64,000 nucleotides of DNA from the NCBI RefSeq assembly GCF_030518155.1, contig NZ_JAULRU010000705.1:90735-154734 (forward strand), read 5' to 3'. Shown piece after piece: positions 18,392 through 28,301 of this stretch. Under the pieces are notes generated by a model, which did no database searches, was not told the DNA's origin, and saw only the letters and a list, made by a program, of their open reading frames with translations. How positions within the stretch are numbered: position 1 is the stretch's first letter; each line of letters opens with the position of its first letter. This stretch comes from Gilvimarinus gilvus (lineage in GTDB: Bacteria; Pseudomonadota; Gammaproteobacteria; Pseudomonadales; Cellvibrionaceae). Made by a program: the position numbers and the translations under genes.

Positions 18392-19693
18392 TCATTTGGC
18401 TATTTTTCTCAACTTTGCATAGTAAAAGCCATCGTGGCCATCACTAGACTGCAATAACTGCCGGCCCACATCTTGGGCGATGCCCCAATCAGCGGCAATG
18501 GTTATGGTCTCGCAATCTGGCGTGCGAGCGAGAAACTGTTTAACTACTTGTCGGTTCTCTTGTGGAAGCGCCGAGCAAGTCGCGTACAGTAATATGCCAC
18601 CAGGCTTAAGGGTGGGCCAAAGTGCATCGAGCAAATGGTTTTGCAGTTCGCTCAACTTGTCTATGTCAGCGGCGCTGCGCAAAAATTTAATGTCGCTCTG
18701 GCGACGAACAATGCCTGTGGCCGAGCAGGGGGCGTCGAGTAATATACGATCAAAACCTGCACCGTCCCACCAGTCGTGAGGCTTTGTGGCGTCTCCTTTT
18801 TGCACGCTTGCCGCGACGTTGAGGCGGCTGAGGTTTTCTTGCACGCGGCTCAGTCGGCGCTCGTCACAATCGAGCGCGATCACCTCGTTGAGGTTCGGCT
18901 CAGTCTGCAACAGGTGCCCGGTTTTGCCACCGGGGGCGCTGCAGGCATCGAGTACGCGCAGCCCCGGGGCTAAATCCAACAAGGGCGCCGCAAGTTGCGC
19001 CGCCTCGTCTTGAACACTGATTAAACCACTGTCGAAACCGGGCAGGGCGGTTGGGTCGGTTGCCTTTGCCAGGGTAAATCCGCAGGCGCTGTGTAGGCAG
19101 GGCTTGGCACCTATTCCGGCCTCTCGCAGCGCGTCTAAATAAGCGTCGCGCGTTTGCTGTTGGGTGTCGATGCGCAATGTCAGCGGCGGGTGGGCGTTAT
19201 TGGCCTCGATCATGTTGGCAAATTGCTCGGGCCAGGCGTTGCGATAGGCGTCGATAAGCCACATAGGGTGCGACTTTTGAAATTCAGGGTTGCCGCCCAG
19301 CTTGGCGACAATGGTCGTTTTTTCACGCTGGTAGCGGCGCAAAGCGGCGTTGATCACCCCGGTTGCCCAGTTCTTTTTCAGCGCCTTAGCGGCACCCGCG
19401 GTTTCGCCGATTGCGGCGTGATCGGGAACGCGCATGTAATCTAACTGATATAAGCCCAGCAACAACAAGGCCTGAATATCGCTGTCTTTTGCGCGCAAGG
19501 GTTTGTCGAGTAGCTTGCGAACGATCAGTTGCAGTCTCGGGTAGTAGCGCATTGTGCCGTAGCACAATTCTCGTAGTAAGGCCTCATTGCCTTCATCGAC
19601 CCGTTCCTGCATGGCGGGCAGGCTGCTCGCTAAAGAGCCCTTGTGACGCAATAGATCGGCGAGTACGCGAGCTGCGGCTACTCGTGGTTTCAC
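18392..19693 (-). CDS. rsmB: 16S rRNA (cytosine-967-C5)-methyltransferase
   Basis: Methylates C967 of 16S rRNA using S-adenosylmethionine. It has 433 residues: an N-terminal NusB-like RNA-binding domain (about 1-140) and a C-terminal Rossmann methyltransferase. Visible motifs are DACSAPGGKTGHLLQ (SAM binding), DAPCSATG with the PC cysteine and YATCSALPQENRQVV with the catalytic TC cysteine, so both cysteines of the mechanism are present. The start is GTG at 19691-19693, overlapping the fmt stop by 4 bases (GTGA arrangement), which implies translational coupling. Length agrees with E. coli RsmB (429). Confidence 0.96.
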   Translation of the reverse strand: MKPRVAAARVLADLLRHKGSLASSLPAMQERVDEGNEALLRELCYGTMRYYPRLQLIVRKLLDKPLRAKDSDIQALLLLGLYQLDYMRVPDHAAIGETAGAAKALKKNWATGVINAALRRYQREKTTIVAKLGGNPEFQKSHPMWLIDAYRNAWPEQFANMIEANNAHPPLTLRIDTQQQTRDAYLDALREAGIGAKPCLHSACGFTLAKATDPTALPGFDSGLISVQDEAAQLAAPLLDLAPGLRVLDACSAPGGKTGHLLQTEPNLNEVIALDCDERRLSRVQENLSRLNVAASVQKGDATKPHDWWDGAGFDRILLDAPCSATGIVRRQSDIKFLRSAADIDKLSELQNHLLDALWPTLKPGGILLYATCSALPQENRQVVKQFLARTPDCETITIAADWGIAQDVGRQLLQSSDGHDGFYYAKLRKIAK

Positions 19694-20655
19694 TGGCCGG
19701 GCTCCAGCATACGATCGCCGATGGCAAACAAGTTGGCATTGCCACGCAGAATATCGGCCACAGGCAGAGCGCGTTTGCCTGGCATTTGTAGAGTTTCAAT
19801 ACAGAGGCTGCCTGCACCGCAGGCAACGACAATATGATCGCGGTTGATTGCGAGGATCTGACCGGCTTGCCCCTGCGAGTTTGGCCCCGGGCTGGCCTGC
19901 CAAATACGGATACGGTCGTCCGGAGCTTGCGCGGGGCGCGTAAAAGCGACGGGAAAAGGGTTGAATGCACGGATTTTACGGTCGATTTCACAGGCGGGGG
20001 CTGACCAGTCTATTTCGGCTTCGGCCTTGCTTATTTTGGCGGCGTAGTTTGCTTTAGTGTCGTCTTGTTTACGCGGTTTTGCGGTGCCCGTTGCCAGCTG
20101 CCCGATGGCCGTCAGAAGTGCCGGACCACCGAGTCGCATCAGGTTGTCATGCAGGCTACCACCGGTATCACTGGGGGTGATGGGGCAGTGGGCCTCAACC
20201 AGCATGGCGCCGGTATCCAGTCCAACATCCATTTGCATGATGGTAACCCCGCTTTCACTGTCGCCGGCTTCAATGGCCCGCTGAATCGGCGCCGCGCCGC
20301 GCCAGCGCGGCAGCAGTGAGGCGTGGACGTTGATGCAACCTAGAGGGGGGGTGTCTAGCACGGCCTTGGGTAGCAGCAAGCCATAGGCGACCACTACCAT
20401 AAGATCGGCGTTCAGCGCAGCCAGTTCGGCCTGGGCATCGGCTTCTTTGAAATTGTGGGGCTGCAGAACTGGAATGCCGGCAGCTTCGGCGGCCTGTTTG
20501 ACCGGGCTGGGTTTGAGTTTCTTGCCGCGCCCGGCCGGGCGATCTGGCTGGGTGTAGCAGCCGACAATCTGGTGCGGGCTGTCTATAAGCACTTGCAGGT
20601 GGGTCGCCGCAAACTCAGGCGTACCCGCGAAAATAATTCGCAGGGGTGAACTCAT
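19690..20655 (-). CDS. fmt: Methionyl-tRNA formyltransferase
   Basis: Formylates initiator Met-tRNA with 10-formyltetrahydrofolate. The chosen ATG (20653-20655) is preceded by AGGAAG and begins MSSPLRIIFAGTPEFA, the usual N-terminus; longer upstream reading runs into the def gene region and is unconserved. It has 321 residues. The catalytic core is present: HASLLPRWRGAAPIQRAI (with the Asn-His-Asp type active site, Asn in CINVHASLLP) and MDVGLDTGAM. The C-terminal domain binds tRNA. It lies between def (28 bases upstream) and rsmB, the classical def-fmt-rsmB translation operon. Confidence 0.97.
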   Translation of the reverse strand: MSSPLRIIFAGTPEFAATHLQVLIDSPHQIVGCYTQPDRPAGRGKKLKPSPVKQAAEAAGIPVLQPHNFKEADAQAELAALNADLMVVVAYGLLLPKAVLDTPPLGCINVHASLLPRWRGAAPIQRAIEAGDSESGVTIMQMDVGLDTGAMLVEAHCPITPSDTGGSLHDNLMRLGGPALLTAIGQLATGTAKPRKQDDTKANYAAKISKAEAEIDWSAPACEIDRKIRAFNPFPVAFTRPAQAPDDRIRIWQASPGPNSQGQAGQILAINRDHIVVACGAGSLCIETLQMPGKRALPVADILRGNANLFAIGDRMLEPGQ

Positions 20656-20683
20656 AAAATCTTCCTGTTGAGCGCGGCTGTGA

Positions 20684-21190
20684 CTAGGCTTTGGCGCGGT
20701 GGAGCTTTTCCAATTTTTTGCGAATTCGCTGGCGTTTGATTTGCGATATGTAGTCGACAAAAAGCTTGCCATTAAGGTGGTCGAGTTCGTGCTGAATGCA
20801 CACCGCCAGCAGCCCATCGGGCTCCAGAGTGAAAGATTTGCCGTCGCGGTCGAGCGCATCGACGCGGATTTGCGTGGGACGGTCTACGCTTTCATAGAAA
20901 CCGGGCACAGAGAGGCAGCCCTCGTCATAAGGGGCTGCGTCGTCACCGAGCACAGTAACCTCAGGGTTGATAAGCACCCGGGGTTCGCTTTGGTCTTCGG
21001 ATATATCCATGACCACAATGCGCCGGTGGACGTTGACCTGTGTGGCGGCGAGGCCGATGCCCGGCGCGGCATACATGGTTTCAAACATGTTGTCGATCAG
21101 CTCGCGAACACTGTCATCGACATTTTCCACAGGCTTGGCGATAGTGCGCAAACGTGGGTCGGGAAATTCAAGAATTTCAAGTAGGGCCAT
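20684..21190 (-). CDS. def: Peptide deformylase
   Basis: Removes the formyl group from nascent proteins. It has 168 residues with all three signature motifs: GIGLAATQV (motif 1), EGCLSVPG with the metal-binding Cys (motif 2) and [12 protein letters not shown] with the HExxH metal and catalytic residues (motif 3). It is first gene of the leftward def-fmt-rsmB-trkA-trkH run, and divergent from the LysM protein gene with a shared 169-base intergenic region. Confidence 0.98.
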   Translation of the reverse strand: MALLEILEFPDPRLRTIAKPVENVDDSVRELIDNMFETMYAAPGIGLAATQVNVHRRIVVMDISEDQSEPRVLINPEVTVLGDDAAPYDEGCLSVPGFYESVDRPTQIRVDALDRDGKSFTLEPDGLLAVCIQHELDHLNGKLFVDYISQIKRQRIRKKLEKLHRAKA

Positions 21191-21359
21191 AAGCTTTGTG
21201 ACAAACTTCTAGTAAAAAGGTAACAAGCGCTGCTAACATGATGATCGTACAGGAATTAACCTGAGTCCAGAGACATGCTTACTGGTCGCGTAGTGCGCAA
21301 CATTGCGCTATTATAACGGCTAAACCGCTCAGGGCCGAACAAAAACAGGATCGGTTTCT

Positions 21360-22403
21360 ATGAAAAAAATGATTTTTGCTGTTCTGGCACTATCCGTCGC
21401 CAGTGTGTTTTCTTGGGCCGAGTCCTCGCCGTTCAAGTCGGATTCACCCAAAGAGTACGTGGTGGCCGATGGTGACACGCTCTGGGGAATTTCGGAAAAA
21501 TTCCTCGATGCGCCCTGGCTGTGGCCGGAAATTTGGCACGCCAACCCGGAAATTGATAACCCCCACCTCATTTTCCCGGGCGACGTTGTACGTATGGTGT
21601 ACATCGATGGCAAGCCGCGCTTGACGGTAGATCGCACGGTTCGGTTGGTTCCCTCTGGTGATGCCAAGCTGGAACCTACGATTCGGGTGCTGCCCATTGA
21701 GGCTGCAATCCCGGCCATATCACTGGACAAAATCGCCTCTTACCTATCGCGCTCTCGCATCGTAATGCCGGAGGACGTTGAAGGTGTGCCATACATAGTG
21801 GCTGGCCCGGATAAACGCTTAATCGTAGCCATTGGCGATATCGGCTACGCGCGCGGTGATTTCCCCGATGATATTTACAATTTCAGTGTATTTCGTCAGG
21901 GTGAGACGTTTGTTGATGAGACTGGCGAAGAGGATGAGCTGTTGGGCGTTCACGCTGTTGGCGTGGGTGCAGTTTCCGTCGATAAAGTGCAAGGTGATAT
22001 CGCCCGGGTTCTTGTCACCCGCTCTGATGAAGAGCTGCGTGCGGGTGACATTTTGCTGCCAAGTGCGGAGCGGGCGGTTGATTCGATCTTCTATCCCAGC
22101 GCTGCAGATTTCCCCATTGAGGCCGAAATTATCGCGGTAGAAGGTGGTGTAAGCAAAATAGGCACCATGGACGTTGCCATTATTAATAGAGGTCGTCGCG
22201 ACGGCGTGCAGGTGGGCAATGTCTTTGAGGGCTTTGTCCGCGGCGAGACCATTCAGGATCGAGTGTCCGGCGATACTATTCAGCTCTTGGATGAATCGGC
22301 TGGTCTGCTGATGGTGTTCCGCACCTTCGAGAAACTGAGTTTTGTGATTGTGGTGGAAGCTGAGCGTCCGATGGCAGTCGGCGATATTTTGCGCAACCCC
22401 TAA
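21360..22403 (+). CDS. LysM-domain secreted protein
   Basis: 347 residues. A signal peptide (about 1-20, ending near SWAESS) directs export. One LysM domain follows (about 30-85: EYVVADGDTLWGIS, then WLWPEIWHANPEIDNPHLIFPGD), which binds peptidoglycan or other N-acetylglucosamine polymers. The remaining 250 residues are a beta-rich region with no motif I recognise. The position between def (divergent) and dprA (47 bases downstream) is the conserved one for this protein in Pseudomonas and relatives. Envelope role likely; no enzymatic residue could be identified. Confidence 0.9.
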   Translation: MKKMIFAVLALSVASVFSWAESSPFKSDSPKEYVVADGDTLWGISEKFLDAPWLWPEIWHANPEIDNPHLIFPGDVVRMVYIDGKPRLTVDRTVRLVPSGDAKLEPTIRVLPIEAAIPAISLDKIASYLSRSRIVMPEDVEGVPYIVAGPDKRLIVAIGDIGYARGDFPDDIYNFSVFRQGETFVDETGEEDELLGVHAVGVGAVSVDKVQGDIARVLVTRSDEELRAGDILLPSAERAVDSIFYPSAADFPIEAEIIAVEGGVSKIGTMDVAIINRGRRDGVQVGNVFEGFVRGETIQDRVSGDTIQLLDESAGLLMVFRTFEKLSFVIVVEAERPMAVGDILRNP

Positions 22404-22449
22404 TTTCGGTAATATTGCCTTAGGGCGATCAAATTAAAGGATACTTGCC

Positions 22450-23553
22450 ATGGATGGCATCGAAGCGGCGTTGACGCTGTCTTACCTCCCCCAATTGGGC
22501 CCCGCCCGACTCAAACAAGTGCATCAAGCACTTGGCCCTCTCCCCAATTTGTTAGACATGGGCGAAGAGCAATTAATCGACCATATGCCGGGCGCTGCAC
22601 TGTGTGCATTGCGAGCTTGGCAGGACAACCTTTCTCATCCAATTCGCGAGCGAGTTCAGCGTGATCTTGACCGGGTGGCCAGCACTCGCGGTGTAACGCA
22701 CTTATGCCTTGCCGATGATGACTATCCTCACTTGTTGTACAACACCAGTGCTCCGCCGCCAATATTAAGTGTTCGCGGGAGTATAGCGGCGCTGGAGCTG
22801 CCGCAGATTGCCATGGTAGGCACACGCCGCCCTACGGTGGGGGGCAGTGAAATTGCCAGAGACTTCGCCCGTTATTTGGCGGCCTCTGGTTTCGCTGTGA
22901 CGAGCGGTTTGGCGTTGGGTATCGATGCTTGCGCGCACCGGGGAGCTCTTGATGCTAAGGGTGTAACCTTGGCCGTACTGGGTTCGGGGATTGATCGCGT
23001 TTATCCCGCGCGCAACCGGGCGTTGGCGGAAGAAATTGTGGATGGAGGGGGCGCCCTAGTGAGTGAGTTTTTACCGGGCACTGCACCGGAGGCAAAAAAT
23101 TTTCCGCGGCGTAATCGTGTTATCAGTGGATTAAGTTTGGGCACCATGGTCGTGGAGGCGGCGATAAAGAGCGGCTCACTGATTACGGCGCGCTATGCGT
23201 TGGAGCAGGAGCGCGAGGTATTCGCTGTGCCCGGTTCTATACACAACCCCATGAGCCGGGGCTGTCATAGTCTTATTAATTCGGGCGCAAAATTGGTGGA
23301 GTGTGCGCAGGATATCATCGAAGAATTAGGCGCCGGCCTGGCTTTTAAACATGAACAGTGCCAGCCTACCGGCGACATCAATGAGGCTCAGGAGCATTGG
23401 TTGCTGCAAACTATGGGGTATGACCCGGTCACCGTTGACCACCTGTGTTCGCGCAGCGGGGCGCCAGCGGCCGATATACTAACCAGTTTAATCGAACTCG
23501 AGCTTCATGGCGCGGTAGAGCAGCGCGGTAGCTACTATTGCCGTGTGCGATAG
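22450..23553 (+). CDS. dprA: DNA-processing protein DprA/Smf
   Basis: Loads RecA onto incoming single-stranded DNA during natural transformation. It has 367 residues: an N-terminal helical region, the Rossmann-like DprA domain (about 80-290) with MVGTRRPT, SGLALGIDACAHRGAL and PGTAPEAKNFPRRNRVISGLS, and a C-terminal winged-helix-like part (about 310-365). Length and motifs are typical, so the gene appears intact and the cell may be competent, although DprA is widespread also in non-competent bacteria. It follows the LysM gene in the same direction. Confidence 0.96.
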   Translation: MDGIEAALTLSYLPQLGPARLKQVHQALGPLPNLLDMGEEQLIDHMPGAALCALRAWQDNLSHPIRERVQRDLDRVASTRGVTHLCLADDDYPHLLYNTSAPPPILSVRGSIAALELPQIAMVGTRRPTVGGSEIARDFARYLAASGFAVTSGLALGIDACAHRGALDAKGVTLAVLGSGIDRVYPARNRALAEEIVDGGGALVSEFLPGTAPEAKNFPRRNRVISGLSLGTMVVEAAIKSGSLITARYALEQEREVFAVPGSIHNPMSRGCHSLINSGAKLVECAQDIIEELGAGLAFKHEQCQPTGDINEAQEHWLLQTMGYDPVTVDHLCSRSGAPAADILTSLIELELHGAVEQRGSYYCRVR

Positions 23554-23560
23554 CGCGAGC

Positions 23561-23713
23561 TTAAGGCATCGGGTCTTTTCTACCCGCAGCGGTTTCAGGG
23601 TGGGCGCGGCTATCATCTTGAATGTGCCGATAAGCGTAGTAACCGAGGTAACCCATAATCAGCAAAATGGCGATGATAGTAGCCGTACTAAGCAGCAAGA
23701 CAAAGTCAAACAT
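23561..23713 (-). CDS. Small single-pass membrane protein, 50 residues
   Basis: A short open frame on the minus strand starts with ATG (23711-23713) preceded by GGAGC at suitable distance. It encodes a 50-residue protein: a short N-terminus (MFDFVLLLS), one membrane helix of about 20 residues (to YLGYYAYRHI) and a charged tail with several Asp, Arg and Lys residues. It is convergent with dprA, whose stop codon is 8 bases away. The signal for translation, membrane helix and polar tail argue for a real gene. No function is assignable. Confidence 0.55.
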   Translation of the reverse strand: MFDFVLLLSTATIIAILLIMGYLGYYAYRHIQDDSRAHPETAAGRKDPMP

Positions 23714-23817
23714 AAGTAAGCTCCGAAATTCCTATGGTGGCTAATAGCTTAATCCCCACAGTGAGTAAGGCTATTGATGCGGATCAAACTTTGTATTGCT
23801 TGGATCGCGGCAAATCG

Positions 23818-23846
23818 TTGACAGCTTGTGGTTCTGCCTTTTGTAT
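23818..23846 (+). promoter_or_regulatory. Candidate sigma70 promoter upstream of tsaC
   Basis: TTGACA at 23818-23823 is a perfect -35 box; 17 bases later TTGTAT is a weak -10. It would transcribe rightward into the small reading frame and tsaC. The 23714-24012 stretch contains nothing else recognisable. Confidence 0.35.
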
Positions 23847-23917
23847 TAAGGGGTTTTTATTGTTTGAGCACCGCAATTAATGTAAATTTGCGCGTTTTTC
23901 CAGCGGGGTTTGGCACT

Positions 23918-24016
23918 ATGCGCAAATCATATCTTACGATGCTTGCAGGTTCTGGCTCGCGGGCAATGGTGGCCCTTCGCAATAATCTAGCCGGGCAACA
24001 AGGCTTTTACTCATGA
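23918..24016 (+). CDS. Possible 32-residue leader peptide overlapping tsaC start
   Basis: A small frame (ATG 23918) ends in TGA that overlaps the ATG of tsaC in an ATGA arrangement, a layout used for translational coupling. The peptide is basic (MRKSYLTMLAGS at its start) without recognisable motif. Ribosome site is poor. It may be a coupled small gene, or simply chance. Confidence 0.25.
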   Translation: MRKSYLTMLAGSGSRAMVALRNNLAGQQGFYS

Positions 24017-24582
24017 CGGCTTGGCTCGGGCATCACCGTATTCGGCAGGCCGCGCAAGTGTTACGGCAAGGTGGGGTTATAGCCTACCCGACAGAATCCG
24101 TTTGGGGGCTCGGTGCGGACCCGGCGAACCCTCGGGCCATTGCCCGACTGCTAGACTTAAAACACCGTCCTCGGGATAAGGGTTTGATTCTTATTGCCGC
24201 CTCTTTGGCGCAGGTAGAGCCCTGGCTCGTCTCCCTACCCAGTGATCTGCGTGCCCAGTTGGAAGCCTCCTGGCCCGGCCCAAATACCTGGCTAGTGCCC
24301 AATTGCGCCATAGCTTCACCGTGGGTGACCGGGAATCACACCAGTGTTGCCCTGCGGGTGACCGACCATCCAGTAGCGAAAGCCTTATGCCTCGCATTTG
24401 GTGGCCCGCTGATCAGCACTTCTGCCAATCCGCAAAAACGGCCTGCCGCTAAAACTGCCGTTGAGGTAAGACGCTATTTTGGCCGCAAGTTAGACTTCAT
24501 TGCACCTGGGCAAACGTCGGGGCGGCGTCAGCCTTCGCAAATTCGCGATTTGTTAACAGGTAGAATTTTGCGCGGCGGCTAA
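24013..24582 (+). CDS. tsaC: Threonylcarbamoyl-AMP synthase (YrdC/Sua5 family)
   Basis: Makes threonylcarbamoyl-adenylate from Thr, bicarbonate and ATP for t6A37 modification of tRNAs that read ANN codons. It has 189 residues, the single-domain TsaC length. Diagnostic segments: GGVIAYPTESVWGLGADP at the N-terminus, KHRPRDKGLILI with the Lys-Arg nucleotide-binding loop, and PLISTSANPQKRPAA. It precedes hemF and aroE, the conserved dprA-tsaC-hemF-aroE order. Intact. Confidence 0.95.
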   Translation: MTAWLGHHRIRQAAQVLRQGGVIAYPTESVWGLGADPANPRAIARLLDLKHRPRDKGLILIAASLAQVEPWLVSLPSDLRAQLEASWPGPNTWLVPNCAIASPWVTGNHTSVALRVTDHPVAKALCLAFGGPLISTSANPQKRPAAKTAVEVRRYFGRKLDFIAPGQTSGRRQPSQIRDLLTGRILRGG

Positions 24583-24619
24583 CGCCAGATGTACCCTCAG
24601 GCCGGTGCTGGTACAATAG

Positions 24620-25555
<936 letters not shown>

Positions 25556-25631
25556 AAATAAAGAATCTTAGTAAACGTTCGGTAAAGAACATCTGTTAGC
25601 TTTGCCGCTCGTTGCAAACAGTAGGTACCCA

Positions 25632-26474
25632 ATGACCGATAATTACGCCGTATTTGGCAATCCCATCGCCCAGAGTAAATCTCCGGTTATTCATCGACAG
25701 TTTTGCGATCAAACCGGCGAGGATATGAGTTATACCAAACAGTTGGTGGCCGAGGGCGAATTTAAACAAGCGGCGGATGAGTTCTTTCGTGCAGGTGGTC
25801 GCGGTTTAAACATTACAGCGCCGTTTAAGCTAGATGCATACGCCTATGCCAACGCACTAACACCGCGAGCAAAGCGTGCCAAAGCTGTGAATTTATTGAT
25901 TAAAGAAGCTGACGGCAGTGTTACGGGGGATAACTCCGATGGTATTGGCATGGTGAATGATATGCTAAACCTAGGTTGGGACATTCAAGATAAGCACGTG
26001 CTTTTGCTGGGAGCTGGCGGGGCCGTGCGAGGCGTATTACAACCCCTGCTGAACCAGAATCCTGCACAGGTAACCATTGCCAATCGCACCGTTGAAAAAG
26101 CGGAGGAATTAGCGCAAGACTTTCACGATCTGGGCAGTATTGACGGCTGTGGCTTCGAAGCTTTGGCCGGAAAAAAGTATGATCTGATTATCAATGGCAC
26201 TTCAGCTGGATTGCACGGAAGCTTACCGACGTTGCCTGATCAGCTCTGTCGTTCGGGAGCGGCTTGTTATGACATGACATACGCTGCTGAGCCGACCTTA
26301 TTTATGCAGTGGGCAGAGCAGCAAGGTGCCGACAAGCTATCTGATGGTTTGGGAATGCTGGTGGGTCAGGCTGCGGAATCCTTTTATGCCTGGCGACATA
26401 TCCGCCCGGAAGTGGTACCCGTTATTACTGACTTACGTCGTAAAATGAAAGAAAGTAAAAAGAAGGCGAGTTAG
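25632..26474 (+). CDS. aroE: Shikimate dehydrogenase (NADP+)
   Basis: Reduces 3-dehydroshikimate to shikimate in aromatic amino-acid synthesis. The start at 25632 gives MTDNYAVFGNPIAQSKSP, the standard N-terminus with the substrate-binding SKSP; an upstream in-frame start adds ten unconserved residues. NITAPFK carries the catalytic Lys, DNSDGIG the catalytic Asp, and LLGAGGAVRGVL binds NADP. It has 280 residues with a Lys-rich tail. It ends just before a strong hairpin terminator shared with the convergent gene. Confidence 0.97.
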   Translation: MTDNYAVFGNPIAQSKSPVIHRQFCDQTGEDMSYTKQLVAEGEFKQAADEFFRAGGRGLNITAPFKLDAYAYANALTPRAKRAKAVNLLIKEADGSVTGDNSDGIGMVNDMLNLGWDIQDKHVLLLGAGGAVRGVLQPLLNQNPAQVTIANRTVEKAEELAQDFHDLGSIDGCGFEALAGKKYDLIINGTSAGLHGSLPTLPDQLCRSGAACYDMTYAAEPTLFMQWAEQQGADKLSDGLGMLVGQAAESFYAWRHIRPEVVPVITDLRRKMKESKKKAS

Positions 26475-26492
26475 TCTAAGTCTTAATTGCTT

Positions 26493-26535
26493 AAAGAAAT
26501 CGCCGACAACCTTTGGGGGTGTCGGCGATTTCTTT
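26493..26535. terminator. Bidirectional intrinsic terminator between aroE and the haem lipoprotein gene
   Basis: A perfect 16-bp stem (26493-26508 with 26520-26535; core ATCGCCGACA) encloses an 11-base loop. The A-rich and T-rich ends of the stem provide U tracts on both strands. It lies between two convergent genes. Confidence 0.9.
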
Positions 26536-26537
26536 TA

Positions 26538-28217
26538 CTAAGGCGTTGTTTCTTTTGTTTCATTTGTTTGCAGGGCGGTCACATTCAAAGTGTCTGTGGC
26601 GTGCCAGTCGAGCCGAATATCCCATTGGTAGCGAAACTCACCGGCCAGTGGCTCAATCGCCGTATCAATTTCACGGTAAACATTCTTAGCTGGTGAGAGT
26701 ACGGCATCGCGTCCAAACAAATAACTTTGCTCTTGCACTATGCGAAAGTAGGCTTTGTTAAGATCCAGTGCGCGGCGCTTTGACGGTGCCACTAGATCAT
26801 AAATGGATTCAGCCGTCGCGACTTTTGTGTGGTCGAGCTTTCCTTGTGCATCAAACCAGCGCTCTAACATCTCACCGTTTTGACGAAATTCATCGCCTCC
26901 GCCCACACGCTCCATATAGGTAAGATATTCGCCTTTACTTTCGCCTAAATTGGGAGCATCCCGAAGCGCTTTTAAGTCAATATAACCCCAGCCTTCGCTT
27001 CCCCGTTGTTTGCGGGCAAACGCAAACGTGCTATCAATGGTGGTGCCGATGGTTTTATGACAGCCCATGCAAAAGAATTGCTCCTGCTCATTTTGTTTGC
27101 GCAGCTCGCCTTTGGCATCTTCAATAAAGCCCCAAAGTAACCATCCCATTCCGTTGCTGGTGCCGCGGTCGCCGTGACTGGATACAGCAGGGAGGTTACC
27201 AAAGTGCTTTTCTTTAGCCTCGCGATAGTAGGAATTTTTCAAACGCTCTTTGGGCATAAAAGTGTGCTTGCGCATGTAGCGCACTTCTTTCATCCGTCGG
27301 GCGTTAACTATCTCTTCGCCGTCTATTCCGACATAACGAACCGAGTGCAGAAATTCGGTACCTTCAGGGTATAGCATGTAGGTCGTGACGATGTCAGAAG
27401 CGTCGCCAAAGTAGTGGTTCTGATACTTAATCTCGCTAACAGAAGTTTCCAAACTACCATTGCCATTGAAATCGACTTGGGATTCAACTTCATTGAGTGC
27501 AATGGTGGAAACCGAGGACAGTTCCGTCATCGCCATTTCCAGTAGTGCCAGATTGGCAAAGTAGACGTCTTCAGAGAATTCTCCATCTATCTCACTGAAT
27601 GCCGGTGGCAAACGAATCATAACGTCGTCGGTAGAGCCGTTGGTGGGCCAAAACGTGCTGGGCAAGGGTTTGTAGTTGAAGGCGACCCAGCGGCTACCGT
27701 CGAGCGCCAGCCCCTTGTTATCAAACGCTTTTGCACCGTCTGCCAGACTATCTATGGCCGGCGCTTGTCCCTGCCATGCGTCTGTTGCAAACCAGTCTAC
27801 CAATGCCGAGTAGTTATCCTGATTAATGTAATCAAGCATAAACTCGTCACTGATCTCGCCAATTTCGGCGGATCTATTTTTGAATAAGTTGCTCCAGCGA
27901 TTGGTGTTACCGATGTCGGAAAAATCGTAGGAGCCCTGCAGAAAACCATCGTTCATCATGTTGGGACGGGTTTTTTCGCCAAGATAACTTTGGTGGCACA
28001 CATAACAGGGGTTATTGGCACCCTCGGTTTTGGTGTAGCACTGTGGTGGAATGACCGCTTCGGGGTTGTAGGTTTCGTTGTGTGTCACGAAATCTTGTGC
28101 CGAAGGTTCAGCCGAAACTGTTGTTATGGAGCTGTTACTTGGTGCTGTCGTTGTTGAGTCTTTGCAGGCGCTGAGTGTTACAACGCCGAAGAAAACTGCG
28201 GTTATTAGCCGATACAT
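26538..28217 (-). CDS. Lipoprotein with two c-type haem motifs, function unknown
   Basis: 559 residues. A lipoprotein signal (LSAC, Cys 18) anchors it in the envelope. Two CxxCH haem-attachment motifs are present: CYVCH at 71-75 and CMGCH near residue 384, about 310 residues apart. No membrane helix follows the signal. Between the haem motifs there is no domain I recognise. The protein may be a large electron-transfer or peroxidase-like lipoprotein, but the second haem ligands cannot be assigned by eye. It lies 84 bases downstream of the PhoX-like gene, in the same direction, but a terminator separates them. Its promoter region is thus the gap at 28218-28301. Not a typical MauG or cytochrome c peroxidase by length. 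Confidence 0.7.
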   Translation of the reverse strand: MYRLITAVFFGVVTLSACKDSTTTAPSNSSITTVSAEPSAQDFVTHNETYNPEAVIPPQCYTKTEGANNPCYVCHQSYLGEKTRPNMMNDGFLQGSYDFSDIGNTNRWSNLFKNRSAEIGEISDEFMLDYINQDNYSALVDWFATDAWQGQAPAIDSLADGAKAFDNKGLALDGSRWVAFNYKPLPSTFWPTNGSTDDVMIRLPPAFSEIDGEFSEDVYFANLALLEMAMTELSSVSTIALNEVESQVDFNGNGSLETSVSEIKYQNHYFGDASDIVTTYMLYPEGTEFLHSVRYVGIDGEEIVNARRMKEVRYMRKHTFMPKERLKNSYYREAKEKHFGNLPAVSSHGDRGTSNGMGWLLWGFIEDAKGELRKQNEQEQFFCMGCHKTIGTTIDSTFAFARKQRGSEGWGYIDLKALRDAPNLGESKGEYLTYMERVGGGDEFRQNGEMLERWFDAQGKLDHTKVATAESIYDLVAPSKRRALDLNKAYFRIVQEQSYLFGRDAVLSPAKNVYREIDTAIEPLAGEFRYQWDIRLDWHATDTLNVTALQTNETKETTP

Positions 28218-28247
28218 ATTGTCTGCCTTTGCAGGTCTTGCTATACG

Positions 28248-28273
28248 AAAAAAGGAGCCGCAATGCGGCTCCT
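28248..28273 (-). terminator. Intrinsic terminator of the PhoX-like gene
   Basis: Minus-strand stem AGGAGCCGC / GCGGCTCCT (28273-28265 with 28261-28253) with a three-base loop, followed by six U. It separates the PhoX-like gene from the haem lipoprotein gene. Confidence 0.85.
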
Positions 28274-28301
28274 GTCAAACGAGGTAATGGGTCGGTGTCG
28301 A

